From contig CALCHN010000044.1 of NCBI GenBank assembly GCA_937901255.1, positions 62,001 to 126,000 of the forward strand: a stretch of 64,000 bases of DNA. Direction: 5' to 3'. Positions 16,754 through 26,694 of the stretch are shown here, in pieces. Under the pieces are notes generated by a model. It saw nothing but the letters and a program-made list of their open reading frames with translations, was not told the origin of the DNA and made no database searches. The stretch's first letter is position 1, and each line of letters opens with the position of its first letter. Both the position numbers and the translations under genes were made by a program. Source of the DNA: an uncultured Flavobacteriales bacterium. Lineage in GTDB: Bacteria; Bacteroidota; Bacteroidia; Flavobacteriales_E; Vicingaceae.

Positions 16754-19081
16754 TTGAGACTAAATCATAAACCATACTATCAATTTTTTAGGGCAGTTTT
16801 CGCTTCGTTTTTAGTTGTAATTTTATTTGCTTGTAATCCCACTAAACACTTAAAACCTAATGAGATATTTCTGCAAAAATCTAGTGTTAAGGTAGATAAT
16901 AATAAGATAGACAAAGATGAATTAAACAATTATGTAAAACAAAAGCATAACAAGAAAATACTTGGAATTTTTAGGTTTCATTTAGGTGTTTATAATGTCG
17001 CAAACAAAAAAAATAGTTTTGTAAAAAAGAATGTGGGAGAAGCTCCAGTGGTTTATGATTCACTTTTAACTCAAAGAAGTGCAAATCAACTAAGTTTATA
17101 TTTAAATAGTAAGGGGTATTTTGATAATGTAGTTACCTATAAAGTAACGCATGTGAGCGAGAAAAAAGTAAAAGTTAAATACATTGCAGAAACTGGAGAA
17201 CCATACTTGGTAAATAGTATTAAGTATTATGTAGAAGATACCGCTTTAACAACTTTAATCATCTTAAAACATTATAAATCGTTTATTAAAAAAGAAAAAC
17301 CGTTAGATTTAGAAGCCTTAGATAAAGAAAGAGAAAGAATTAGAGATGTAGTTAGAAATGAAGGGTACTTTAGTTTTACAAAAGAGTATGTGGAGTTTTT
17401 GGTAGATACTACCAATGCTCACCGAAGAGTTGATGTAACGGTTAAAGTATTAAATAAAAAAGTTAGCGATAAAAATGATACTACCAACACAGAAAAAGTA
17501 AGACATAAGAAATATGCTATTAACGATATAAATGTTTATTTAAGTAAAGATTTCCTAAACAAAAATGTGAGTACTTTCGATACGGTTAGCTACAAAAAAA
17601 TAACTATCGGGCATGAAGAAGAATTAATTTATCGTCCGAAAATGTTAAATCATGCCATAAACATAAAACCAGATGAAGATTATTCTTTAGAAGATCAACA
17701 ATTAACTTACAAATACCTTACAGAATTAGGCTTATTTAGAACAGTTAATATTCAGTTTAATAATGCTGAAAGCAGTACGGATAACGATAAAAATGAGTTA
17801 GATGTAAACATATATTTAACTCCTCTAAAAATAAAATCCTTATCCTTAGAAGCAACAGGAACAAACAGCGGAGGCAACTTGGGAATGAAAGGAGGGATAG
17901 TTTTTGTAAATAAAAATTTATTTAAAGGTGGCGAACGATTAACGATTAGGCTAAATGGTGGTTTAGAAGCACAGCAACTTATTAATCAATCGGCAGAGCA
18001 GGTGGAGTTTTTAGGCTTGCCATTTAATACCTTAGAATTTGGTCCAGAGGTTAATTTAGAGTTTCCTAGGTTTATATTACCTTTTGTTGATACCGACAAT
18101 TTTGCTAAAAGTTTAAATCCGAAAACTACCTTAAACTATTTATTAAACTATCAAAACCGACCAGAATATACAAGGAATCTTACCCAGTTTACTTTTGGTT
18201 ACTTTTGGAATCAAGGCAGGTTTGTTAAGCATTATCTAAACCCAATTAGTATAAGTTTAATTAAGATAGATCTTACTGATGAGTTTAGAGATAGAATAGA
18301 AGAGGAAAATAATCCGTTTATCGTAAATAGTTTTACCGATCATTTTATCAATTCATCTACTTACACATTTATTTATTCCAACCACACTTTTAATAAAGTA
18401 AGAGATTTTCAATTTTTTAGATTTAATTTAGAAGGAGCAGGAAACGCACATACTTTGTACGATAGAATGGCAGGGACAGAAAGAAACGAAAATGGTAGTT
18501 TTGAAATTTTTGATATTCAATATGCTCAGTTTGTAAAAGCAGATTTTGATTACCGTTACTACAATCAATCAGCCAACGGAAATATAGTTAGTAGAATTGC
18601 TTTTGGAATAGGAAGACCTTACGGAAATTTAAAAGTATTGCCTTTTGAAAAAAGTTATTTTGGTGGAGGAGCAAACGGAATTAGAGCTTGGCAAGCCAGA
18701 ACATTAGGACCTGGTTCTTTGCCCGATTCATTAATTTCATCACAATTTGTAAATCAAATTGGAGAGATAAAAATAGAAGGTAACGTAGAGTATCGATTTG
18801 ATATTACTAAACTGTTTGAAGGAGCTATTTTTGTTGATGTTGGAAATATTTGGATTACTCGCGAAGATGAACAACGACCTAATGCAGAAATTAAATTAGA
18901 TAGATTTTGGCAAGATGTGGCAGTAGGAACAGGAATAGGGTTACGACTAGATTTTGGTTTCTTCTTATTCCGTTTTGATTTAGCCGCAAAACTGAAAGAT
19001 CCCGCATCGGAAAAACCGCAAGAATTTAAATTACAATGGAGAACGCCCAACTTAAATTTAGGTATTGGTTATCCATTTTAA
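16754..19081 (+). CDS. BamA/TamA-superfamily outer-membrane assembly lipoprotein (TamL-like)
   Basis: 775 residues. The N-terminus has a hydrophobic stretch and lipobox (VVILFAC, Cys near residue 27). POTRA-like modules follow at about 30-390, including LYLNSKGYFDNVVTYKV and LTYKYLTELGLFRTVNIQF. A 16-strand-type barrel makes up the rest, with GGGANGIRAWQARTLGPGSL, the conserved lumen loop of the Omp85 superfamily, near residue 635, and a terminal aromatic (GYPF). Lipidated TamA homologues (TamL) work with TamB in outer-membrane biogenesis in Bacteroidota. The start is TTG; no in-frame ATG occurs between the upstream stop (16721) and the lipobox, so TTG is the only plausible start. Confidence 0.88.
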   Translation: MRLNHKPYYQFFRAVFASFLVVILFACNPTKHLKPNEIFLQKSSVKVDNNKIDKDELNNYVKQKHNKKILGIFRFHLGVYNVANKKNSFVKKNVGEAPVVYDSLLTQRSANQLSLYLNSKGYFDNVVTYKVTHVSEKKVKVKYIAETGEPYLVNSIKYYVEDTALTTLIILKHYKSFIKKEKPLDLEALDKERERIRDVVRNEGYFSFTKEYVEFLVDTTNAHRRVDVTVKVLNKKVSDKNDTTNTEKVRHKKYAINDINVYLSKDFLNKNVSTFDTVSYKKITIGHEEELIYRPKMLNHAINIKPDEDYSLEDQQLTYKYLTELGLFRTVNIQFNNAESSTDNDKNELDVNIYLTPLKIKSLSLEATGTNSGGNLGMKGGIVFVNKNLFKGGERLTIRLNGGLEAQQLINQSAEQVEFLGLPFNTLEFGPEVNLEFPRFILPFVDTDNFAKSLNPKTTLNYLLNYQNRPEYTRNLTQFTFGYFWNQGRFVKHYLNPISISLIKIDLTDEFRDRIEEENNPFIVNSFTDHFINSSTYTFIYSNHTFNKVRDFQFFRFNLEGAGNAHTLYDRMAGTERNENGSFEIFDIQYAQFVKADFDYRYYNQSANGNIVSRIAFGIGRPYGNLKVLPFEKSYFGGGANGIRAWQARTLGPGSLPDSLISSQFVNQIGEIKIEGNVEYRFDITKLFEGAIFVDVGNIWITREDEQRPNAEIKLDRFWQDVAVGTGIGLRLDFGFFLFRFDLAAKLKDPASEKPQEFKLQWRTPNLNLGIGYPF

Positions 19082-19159
19082 AACTTGGCACTTTTTATGT
19101 AAAACCCCAAAATATTTATATTTTTGGAAATCTAATTACAAATTTAAAATCATCTGATT

Positions 19160-20311
19160 ATGAGAAAAATAATTTACCTGCTATTAATAACTACATTTTT
19201 ATACAGTTGTGCATCATCATCAAAAAAATTAGATAAAGGAGATTACGATACTGCCATGCAAATTTCTGCTAAAAAAATAAAGAAAGACCCAGGTAAATTT
19301 GAAGAAGTAGATGTGTTTAATGATGCCTATAAATTAGCCAACCACAAAGATAAAACTGAAATTGACAGACTAAAAAACATTGGCGACCCTGCCAACTGGG
19401 GTAAAATTTATAACCTATATGGTAATTTAGTTAGAAGACAAGAATTAGCAGCTACTTTACCTCCTGTTGGTATCAATTACGATGAAACTAACTATGCTGC
19501 AGATGTTGAAAACGCTAAAACCCAAGCTACCGTTTATGCTTATGAAAAAGGAAATGAATTGTTGTTAACCAACGATAGATTTAAAGCCAGACAAGCACAC
19601 GATTACTTTTTAGAAGCAAAAAAATATACTCCAAATTATAATGATGTTGACGATAAAATTAGTCAAGCTTTACAGATAGGAACTACCAATGTTTATTTTA
19701 AAATAGAAGACAATGCTCAGTTGGTAGCTCCAAAAGCAATGATGGACAATGTACAGAATATAGAGGTTAATGATTTAGATGGCAATTGGATAAATTATGA
19801 TGCCTTTGTAGATAATTCTAAGTTATATCACTATTCCATTATATTAAGTTTAGATTTAATTGAGGTAACACCAGAAGAATTGAAAGAAACTACCACAGTA
19901 GAGACCAAAGAGGTGGAAGATGGTTTTGATTATGTGTTAGATGCTAACGGAAATGTTACCAAAGATAGTTTAGGAAACGATATAAAAATTAAAAAATATA
20001 AAACCATTAGTTGTACCGTAAATCGTTACCAACAAAAGAAAGCAGCACGTATTACCGGCTCTATGAATTATTATGATAATTTAACTGAAAGCAAATTAAA
20101 ATCCGAGCCAATTGTTTCTGATGCTATGTTTGAACATTTTTATACAGTTGCCGTTGGAAATTTAGATGCATTAACACCCGAAACAAGAAAAGAACTCAAC
20201 ACACAAGCAGTTCCTTTTCCGCCTTCTGAAGCCTTAATTATACAAGCCGGAGAAGTAATGAAGATTATGGCAAAAGAAGCCATTGTAGCGAATAAAAGTT
20301 TGGTGAAGTAG
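19160..20311 (+). CDS. Uncharacterised lipoprotein
   Basis: 383 residues. MRKIIYLLLITTFLYSCASS is a clear lipoprotein signal with Cys near residue 17. The mature part starts with KLDKGDYDTAMQISAKKIKK, which looks like a single TPR-type unit, and continues as a mixed fold without recognisable catalytic motifs. The sequence is acidic and Lys-rich. It follows the TamL-like gene by 78 nt on the same strand, so a role in the envelope is reasonable. I cannot name a family. Confidence 0.75.
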   Translation: MRKIIYLLLITTFLYSCASSSKKLDKGDYDTAMQISAKKIKKDPGKFEEVDVFNDAYKLANHKDKTEIDRLKNIGDPANWGKIYNLYGNLVRRQELAATLPPVGINYDETNYAADVENAKTQATVYAYEKGNELLLTNDRFKARQAHDYFLEAKKYTPNYNDVDDKISQALQIGTTNVYFKIEDNAQLVAPKAMMDNVQNIEVNDLDGNWINYDAFVDNSKLYHYSIILSLDLIEVTPEELKETTTVETKEVEDGFDYVLDANGNVTKDSLGNDIKIKKYKTISCTVNRYQQKKAARITGSMNYYDNLTESKLKSEPIVSDAMFEHFYTVAVGNLDALTPETRKELNTQAVPFPPSEALIIQAGEVMKIMAKEAIVANKSLVK

Positions 20312-20409
20312 GGGAGCGGATTTTAGAATCCTTGTAATCGAATTTAGTTTTATAGTTAATTTTTAATTATATTTTTAAACAATTGCGTATTTTTATTCTT
20401 TATTAAAAG

Positions 20410-23085
20410 ATGAAGTTAAAAATACGCAATATTAGTTTGTTAAGCACGCTACCCAATTACTTAGTAGTTTGCTGTGTTTTTATTTTTTCACTTTTTTCTT
20501 CAAATCAAGTTGCTGCTAGCCATATTGTTGGTGGAGTAATGACGTATCAATGCTTAGGAAATAACAATTATCAAATAAATTTAACTATCTATAGAGACTG
20601 CAATGGATCTGGAGCACCTTTCGATCAGGTTGCTCCTATTGGGGTTTTTAATGCAACTGGAAGTTTATTGAATGTAGTTTCTGCTTCATTTCCAGGTTCA
20701 ACACCAGTACCTATAATCTTAAATAATCCATGTTTAATTACCCCTCCTAATGTTTGTGTTGAACGAGCAGATTATCAAATAATCATAAATTTACCGCCAC
20801 TAGCTGGAGGTTACACCATTGCTTATCAGAGATGTTGTAGAAATGGTAGTGCCCTTAATATTGTAAACCCAATAAGTATGGGCTCCACTTATAAGGTAGA
20901 AATTCCAGACCCAGGATTAGCAACTTGCAACAGTAGTCCTACCTTTAATAATCCACCTCCAGTAATGATGTGTAATGGATTTGAATTTACCTATGATTTA
21001 AGTGCTACAGATATTGATGGCGATTCGTTGGTTTACGAATTTGGAGACCCAATTAATGGAGGTAGCCAGGCCAATCCAGCTCCAAACCCACCAACCACAC
21101 CTCCTTATACAACAATTCCATGGAGTACAGGATATTCAACAAACAACCAAATTCCTTCTAATCCTCAATTTACCATTAACCCTCAAACAGGTTTTTTATC
21201 TGGAACACCAACCGTTAATGGTTTTTATACTTTTGCAATAAAAATAAAAGAGTATAGAAATGGCATGTTAATTAGTGAAGTGGTTAGAGATTTTTTATTA
21301 ATTGTAACTACCTGCTCTACCAATACTATTGCTGACATAAGTCCTCAAACTACCTTTTGTACCGGTTTAACAATAGATTTTAATAATAACAGTATAAATG
21401 CATCATTATTTTATTGGGATTTTGGAGATGTTAACTCTCCCAATAATACTTCAACAGTTGTTAATCCTACACATACTTTTTCTGATACAGGAACTTATAC
21501 CATTATGCTAATAGCTAACCCGGGTTATTTTTGTGCTGACACTACTTATCAGACTTATGTGATTAGAGATACTATTCACCCTTCCTTTCTTCCACAAAGC
21601 ACACAATGTTTAAATGGTAATTTATTTACATTTAATGCGTTAGGTAATTTTTCGCCAAATGCAGTTTACGCTTGGGATTTTACTGCTTCCGCTTCACCAC
21701 AAAATAGTAGCATAGCCCAGCAACAAGTTACTTACAATGCAACTGGAAATTTTTTAGTGTCACTAACTGTTCAAGATTTTGGTTGTACGGAAACATATAT
21801 GGATACTGTTAAAATTCTTTCGTCACCTTCAGCTCAGATAGTTCCTCAGTCTGTTTTTTGTGATGGATTAACCTCTAGTTTTAATAATGCTAGCACTTCT
21901 GCAACAAGCTATTTATGGGATTTTGGAGATAATAATACCTCTACATTAGCTAACCCAACTCATATTTATCAAGATAGTGGTACTTACAATGTTATGTTGG
22001 TTGCTAATCAAAGTAATGTGTGTTATGATACTACTTTTGCTTCATTTGAAATTTACCCCGAATTAACAATTTCATTTCCAACTCAACAAGGACAATGTTT
22101 ACCCAATAATTTATTTAACCTTACTGCACAAGGTAATTTTAATACTAATGCAGTTATTAGTTGGAATTTTGGAAGTTTAGCTACACCAACCAACGCTGTA
22201 GGAACAAGTGCTGCCGTTTCATTTCCAGATACTGGATTTTATCCCGTAAGTATTACAGTTCAAAACTATGGTTGTCAAGGCACTTATAACGACACCCTAG
22301 GCGTTTATCTAGTTCCTACACCTAGCTTTTTTGCAGCTTCTGAAGTTGGATGCCAGCCATTTAAGGTTAAATTTCATGATAGTTCATTGTCAACCACTCC
22401 GTTAAGTTATTTATGGCAATTTGGAGACGGATCAACCTCAACAGCCCCTTCGCCTTCGCATACTTATTTACTACCAGGTGTTTTTGATGTTATGCTTACC
22501 ATTAGAACTGATTCAGGTTGCATCGATACCAACACTTTCTACTTAGCTGATTTAATTACTGTAAACCCAAAACCCACTGCTAACTTTTCAGTTCATCCTA
22601 CAAAATTATCCATACTTAACCCTCATATAGAGGTTAATGACTTATCGAAAGAGTTGGAAATTTTCTTTGATTTTGATGATGGAGCTATTTTTAACGGAAT
22701 TTCAACAACTCACACTTATCAAGATACAGGTCATTTTAATGTGCAACAAATTGTTGTTAATGAGTTTGGATGTAGCGATACATTAGAAAAATTAGTATGG
22801 GTACATTCAGAATTTTTATTATTTGTTCCTACAGCATTTACGCCTGATGGCGATAATTTAAACGATACTTTTCTACCCATAATTTCTGGAGTAAAAGAAT
22901 ATGAATTATTGTTATTTAACCGCTGGGGAGAGCTGTTTTTTAAAACTAAAGATCAAGCTATTGGTTGGGATGGTACAATTAATGGAAATTTAGCTCCAAT
23001 AGATAGTTACACTTGGAAAATTATAGTTAAAACGGATTTAAACCGTTACTATGAAAAAATTGGTGTGATTAATTTAATCAGATAA
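20410..23085 (+). CDS. PKD-domain T9SS cargo protein with gliding-type C-terminal domain
   Basis: 891 residues. A long signal peptide ends near AAS. The N-terminal 200 residues (SHIVGGVMTYQCLGNNNY, then YQRCCRNGSALNI) are a Cys-containing beta domain common at the start of Bacteroidota surface proteins. PKD modules follow, with WDFGDVNSPNNTSTVVNPTH near 337, YLWDFGDNNTSTLANPTHIY near 498 and YLWQFGDGSTSTAPSPSHTY near 670. The C-terminus (LFVPTAFTPDGDNLNDTFLP, FNRWGELFFKT, GWDGTING) is the type B T9SS sorting domain. It is a stand-alone transcription unit, without its own PorP/SprF gene. Confidence 0.9.
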   Translation: MKLKIRNISLLSTLPNYLVVCCVFIFSLFSSNQVAASHIVGGVMTYQCLGNNNYQINLTIYRDCNGSGAPFDQVAPIGVFNATGSLLNVVSASFPGSTPVPIILNNPCLITPPNVCVERADYQIIINLPPLAGGYTIAYQRCCRNGSALNIVNPISMGSTYKVEIPDPGLATCNSSPTFNNPPPVMMCNGFEFTYDLSATDIDGDSLVYEFGDPINGGSQANPAPNPPTTPPYTTIPWSTGYSTNNQIPSNPQFTINPQTGFLSGTPTVNGFYTFAIKIKEYRNGMLISEVVRDFLLIVTTCSTNTIADISPQTTFCTGLTIDFNNNSINASLFYWDFGDVNSPNNTSTVVNPTHTFSDTGTYTIMLIANPGYFCADTTYQTYVIRDTIHPSFLPQSTQCLNGNLFTFNALGNFSPNAVYAWDFTASASPQNSSIAQQQVTYNATGNFLVSLTVQDFGCTETYMDTVKILSSPSAQIVPQSVFCDGLTSSFNNASTSATSYLWDFGDNNTSTLANPTHIYQDSGTYNVMLVANQSNVCYDTTFASFEIYPELTISFPTQQGQCLPNNLFNLTAQGNFNTNAVISWNFGSLATPTNAVGTSAAVSFPDTGFYPVSITVQNYGCQGTYNDTLGVYLVPTPSFFAASEVGCQPFKVKFHDSSLSTTPLSYLWQFGDGSTSTAPSPSHTYLLPGVFDVMLTIRTDSGCIDTNTFYLADLITVNPKPTANFSVHPTKLSILNPHIEVNDLSKELEIFFDFDDGAIFNGISTTHTYQDTGHFNVQQIVVNEFGCSDTLEKLVWVHSEFLLFVPTAFTPDGDNLNDTFLPIISGVKEYELLLFNRWGELFFKTKDQAIGWDGTINGNLAPIDSYTWKIIVKTDLNRYYEKIGVINLIR

Positions 23086-23264
23086 TTAACAAACTACTTT
23101 ATGGTATTAGTTTGGAAAGAAATAGAAGAGTGAAATATCTAATTTATTAATTACTTTCTCTTGTAAAATATATAATCCGTTGTTAAAGAAGTAATACTAC
23201 TTTGGATTAAAATAAATAATACCTTAATAAATTTTCTAAAGAATATCTAAATAAGGTGAAAAAG

Positions 23265-23339
23265 TCGGGGTGAGAGGATTCGAACCTCCGATCTCGCGCC
23301 CCCCAGACGCGCACTTTAACCGGACTAAGCTACACCCCG
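23265..23339 (-). tRNA. tRNA-Pro (anticodon GGG)
   Basis: Read on the minus strand the sequence folds as a full cloverleaf. The acceptor stem is CGGGGTG/CACCCCG with discriminator A. The D stem is GCTT/AAGT with a GG-containing loop. The anticodon stem is CGCGT/GCGCG around loop CTGGGGG, and the T arm is GGAGG-TTCGAAT-CCTCT. Position 33 is T and positions 34-36 are GGG, which reads proline CCC/CCU. CCA is not encoded. It is a lone tRNA in a 515-nt intergenic region. Confidence 0.95.
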
Positions 23340-23430
23340 AATAATTTTAGCAAAAATAGTAAAAAAGCTTATTTAGCGTCAGGTTTGTATAAAATAAATA
23401 GTTGATATTCTTTACACTTGTTTTATCAAA

Positions 23431-23512
23431 ACACAAATCATCACAAATTACACAAATTTATTAGTGAAGCAAGAAAAAAAATGAACACAAAAACATCTTT
23501 GATGTTTTTAAT
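23431..23512. repeat. Dispersed A/T-rich repeat with an ACATC/GATGT hairpin (family T, copy 1)
   Basis: The segment contains ACAAATCATCACAAATTACA, then AAGAAAAAAAATGAACACAA and the perfect hairpin AAAACATC-TTT-GATGTTTT. The same order of elements, on the opposite strand, is present at 49462-49549, with about four in five bases matching by eye. A shorter copy lies at 49117-49159. No coding capacity. The remainder of this intergenic region holds only the tRNA. Confidence 0.65.
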
Positions 23513-23600
23513 TGGTGACAATTAGTGAAATTAATACTTAATTTGTGTAAAAATAGAACCATTAGTGGAAACTCACATTTATTATTAAATTAAAAATTAA

Positions 23601-24938
23601 TTGTCAAAATATTTACAACCATACCTAATAATACAAATAATATTGTGGAGCTTTTTCTTCATCTCAACCGCTTATTTTAATAGGTATGCAGCAGATGATT
23701 TTTATTTTATTTCTGAAATCAAAAATAATAGTGCAGTTGAAATTTTTAATCATTTACAGTTTAATTGGCATGGAAGGTTCGCCTCTAATTTTTTAATAGC
23801 TTATTTGTTGCCGCTTACTAAATTTCCTTTTTTTTTAATGGTGTTTAATTTAAGTTCGTGCTTACTGTTTTATATGGCTATTATTCGACTTACCAAAAAT
23901 GTAGCAAGTTTTTATGCCATTAATTTAAAGAATAAAAGGTTGTTTGCTTTTTTAGCGATAACTGTATTCTTCTTTCTAACACTTTCTCCTAATGATGTTT
24001 GGTTTTGGCTTACTGGGTCGGTAGTTTATTTATACAGTACCATTACATTATTCTTTTTGCTAAGCGTATTTTTCAAAAATGAAAAAAATAATGTAGATTA
24101 TTTTTTATTAGTGGTATCTTCAGTTTATATAGGAGGTTCTAATGAGCCAATGGCACTTATTCTTTTATTATTTTTAGCAATATTTGCTGTAAAACAACCA
24201 TTACAATTTAAAATACAATTACCTTATCTACTGTCTGCGACATTGCTTTTTTCAGGTTTTTGTGTAATATTTTTTAGCTCAGGAACTGCAATTAGAGATG
24301 AACTCACGCCAAGTTTAGAATGGACAAATGTAGTTTTATTTACAGCTTACTCCACGGTAAAAAGTTTGCTGTTTAAACTTCATTATACTTTTATACCTGC
24401 CATTTTATTGGCATTTCCATTTTATATGTTAGGTACAACTGCTCAGTTTAAATCAGTGAATTTTCGTCCTGTAAGAGAGTTGCTGTATTCCTTATTACTT
24501 ATCGTTTCCATTGTAATTATCAATCATTTTATTGTGGTAATTCCTTTAGGAGCAATTCCTCCCGATAGAGCTACTATGGTTTCTTCCGTATTCATATTAT
24601 TGTTGTTAATCAGATATTTATTTTTATTGGGAAGTGAAATTACTATTTCAGAAAAACTGAAAAAAGTTATTTTGGTAATAAACACAGTAGGAGTATTGGT
24701 GTTTGTTGTGGCTAGCTTTCAAATACATAACAATTATGCAACAGCTTATGATATGCGTATGGATGAACTAGCAAAAATAAAAACAAACGTTACTCATCAA
24801 CAACCGGTTTATTTAAAACCTTTGCCTCATTCGGGATATTTGCCATCGGCAGAAATAACCATCGATACAACCCATTTTTTAAATATAGATTTAAAAAGAC
24901 ATTTTAAGTTGAATAATGCCTTAATTTTGGAGGAATAA
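23601..24938 (+). CDS. Polytopic membrane protein, DUF6056-like
   Basis: 445 residues with about ten to twelve hydrophobic segments spread over the first 380 and a short soluble tail. Near the N-terminus FNRYAADDFYFISEIKNN places an Asp pair just after the first membrane segment, followed by NWHGRFASNFLIAYL. This layout recalls GT-C-type glycosyltransferases and the DUF6056 family, where the loop Asp pair is thought to be catalytic. Function is unproven. The start is TTG directly after an in-frame stop, and no nearby ATG is in frame. tsaE follows 15 nt later. Confidence 0.7.
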   Translation: MSKYLQPYLIIQIILWSFFFISTAYFNRYAADDFYFISEIKNNSAVEIFNHLQFNWHGRFASNFLIAYLLPLTKFPFFLMVFNLSSCLLFYMAIIRLTKNVASFYAINLKNKRLFAFLAITVFFFLTLSPNDVWFWLTGSVVYLYSTITLFFLLSVFFKNEKNNVDYFLLVVSSVYIGGSNEPMALILLLFLAIFAVKQPLQFKIQLPYLLSATLLFSGFCVIFFSSGTAIRDELTPSLEWTNVVLFTAYSTVKSLLFKLHYTFIPAILLAFPFYMLGTTAQFKSVNFRPVRELLYSLLLIVSIVIINHFIVVIPLGAIPPDRATMVSSVFILLLLIRYLFLLGSEITISEKLKKVILVINTVGVLVFVVASFQIHNNYATAYDMRMDELAKIKTNVTHQQPVYLKPLPHSGYLPSAEITIDTTHFLNIDLKRHFKLNNALILEE

Positions 24939-24953
24939 AACTATCTATTTAAT

Positions 24954-25388
24954 ATGAGTCAAGTTTCTGAAATACAACTCAACGCTTTTTCATTAGAAGA
25001 GTTGCCTCAAATAGCCGAGCAGCTTTTGTCGGCAATAGGAAACCATAAAATCATTACTTTTTATGGAGAAATGGGAGCAGGAAAAACAACTTTAATTAAG
25101 CAATTGTGCAAAACATTAAAAGTTACAGATACTATTCAAAGTCCTACTTTTTCTATTGTTAATGAATACCTTACGGATGATAATCAACAAATTTATCATT
25201 TTGATTTTTATAGGATTAAAGAAGAGGAAGAAGCCTTAGATTTTGGTGTAGAAGAATATTTTTATAGTGGAAGTTATTGTTTTATAGAATGGCCCGAAAA
25301 AATTCCTAACCTTATTCCCGAAAAAGCAGTAAAAGTCTCCATATCACAAACTGAAGACAATAAAAGATTAATAACAATTTTGTATTAA
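24954..25388 (+). CDS. tsaE: tRNA threonylcarbamoyladenosine biosynthesis ATPase TsaE
   Basis: 144 residues, the usual size. The Walker A motif GEMGAGKTTLIKQ is at residues 38-50, SPTFSIVNEY near 64, the YHFDFYRI segment near 80 and FIEWPEKI near 108, all diagnostic of TsaE. With TsaB, TsaC and TsaD it makes the t6A modification at position 37 of ANN-decoding tRNAs, acting in the cytoplasm. Partner genes are not in the window. Confidence 0.95.
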   Translation: MSQVSEIQLNAFSLEELPQIAEQLLSAIGNHKIITFYGEMGAGKTTLIKQLCKTLKVTDTIQSPTFSIVNEYLTDDNQQIYHFDFYRIKEEEEALDFGVEEYFYSGSYCFIEWPEKIPNLIPEKAVKVSISQTEDNKRLITILY

Positions 25389-25466
25389 TAAATGTTTTGT
25401 TTTTAGCTAGTAAAGTGCTTGCTAATTAATAAATTTGTAACTGTTCATAAAGAAAAAATTAAGGAT

Positions 25467-26681
25467 ATGCCAACATCAGATGATTTACTAAAATCTTTAG
25501 CCCATGGTTTTATGCCTCAAGAAGAAATGCTTGAAGTGGCTCGTAAAAAAAGTAGTTTACAAATAGGAATCCCTAAAGAAACTTCTATACAAGAAAAGAG
25601 AATCCCTTTAGTTCCTGATGCGGTGGCATTATTAGTAAACAACGGACATGAAGTTATAATTGAAACAGGAGCCGGAGAAGGCTGTAGTTTTAGCGATAAA
25701 GATTATAGTGAAGCGGGAGCTCAAATTGTTTACGGTACCGAAGAGGTGTATAAAGCCAACATGATTCTTAAAGTTGAGCCACCAACGCTCGAAGAAATTG
25801 ATATGATGCAACATGGGCAGTTATTAATTTCGGCTTTGCAGTTACCCATTCAGCCAAAAGATTTCCTTAAAAAATTAATTTCTAAAAAAATTACTGCAGT
25901 AGCTTTCGATTTTATTAAAGACCCAGATGGAATTTTACCTATTGTTACTGCTATGAGTGAAATTGCAGGAAATACAGCTATTCTTATTGCTGCTGAATAT
26001 TTGAGTAACCAGCGAAATGGTCAAGGACAAATGTTTGGAGGAATTTCTGGTGTTTCGCCAACAGAAGTGGTAATTCTTGGAGCAGGAACAGTAGGCGAAT
26101 TTGCTGCTAGAACGGCTGTGGGTTTAGGTGCCTCCGTAAAAGTTTTTGATAACAACATTCATAAATTAAGAAGACTGCAAACAGCTGTCGGACAACGATT
26201 ACAAACATCAATAGTACAACCTAAAGTATTGCTTAAAGCTTTAAAATCAGCTGATGTGGTTATTGGAGCAATTAGTAGTAAAATTGGTAGAGCTCCCATA
26301 ATTGTTACCGAAGAAATGGTAAAATGTATGAAAGATTACTCTGTAATTGTTGATGTAAGTATTGATAAAGGTGGTTGTATAGAAACTTCTGAAATAACCA
26401 GCCATCAAGCACCTGTATTTGCTAAACACGGTGTAATACATTATTGTGTACCAAACATTGCCTCTAGAGTTGCCAGAACAGCTTCTTATGCATTAAGTAA
26501 TGTTATTGCTCCAACCATATTAGATACAGGAGAATATGGCGGAATAGATGCTATGATACGTTCTTATGTAGGCATTCAAAATGGAGTGTATATTTACAAA
26601 GGAATATTGACCAATAAATATTTAGCAGAAACTTTTAATATGCCTTATAAAGACATCAATTTGTTGTTAATGGCGATGTAA
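25467..26681 (+). CDS. Alanine dehydrogenase/PNT-family oxidoreductase
   Basis: 404 residues from the ATG at 25467. A TTG at 25419 would add 16 residues, but the ATG gives a more usual length. The N-terminal domain shows GIPKETSIQEKRIPLVPDAV (Arg equivalent to AlaDH Arg15) and MILKVEPPTLEEI (Lys75 equivalent). The NAD-binding Rossmann motif is VVILGAGTVGEFAARTAVGL. GGISGVSPTE and VVIGAISSKIGRAPIIVT are typical of the family. Known members convert L-alanine to pyruvate and ammonia, or form the alpha subunit of transhydrogenase. The residue corresponding to catalytic His96 appears to be Gln (LISALQLPI), so alanine dehydrogenase activity is uncertain. Confidence 0.82.
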   Translation: MPTSDDLLKSLAHGFMPQEEMLEVARKKSSLQIGIPKETSIQEKRIPLVPDAVALLVNNGHEVIIETGAGEGCSFSDKDYSEAGAQIVYGTEEVYKANMILKVEPPTLEEIDMMQHGQLLISALQLPIQPKDFLKKLISKKITAVAFDFIKDPDGILPIVTAMSEIAGNTAILIAAEYLSNQRNGQGQMFGGISGVSPTEVVILGAGTVGEFAARTAVGLGASVKVFDNNIHKLRRLQTAVGQRLQTSIVQPKVLLKALKSADVVIGAISSKIGRAPIIVTEEMVKCMKDYSVIVDVSIDKGGCIETSEITSHQAPVFAKHGVIHYCVPNIASRVARTASYALSNVIAPTILDTGEYGGIDAMIRSYVGIQNGVYIYKGILTNKYLAETFNMPYKDINLLLMAM

Positions 26682-26694
26682 TAATTGGAAATTT

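Noticed and set aside
23265..23339. tRNA-Pro as an attachment site for an integrated element
   Set aside because: No integrase gene and no repeated tRNA 3' end in the window; flanking genes look like core genes.
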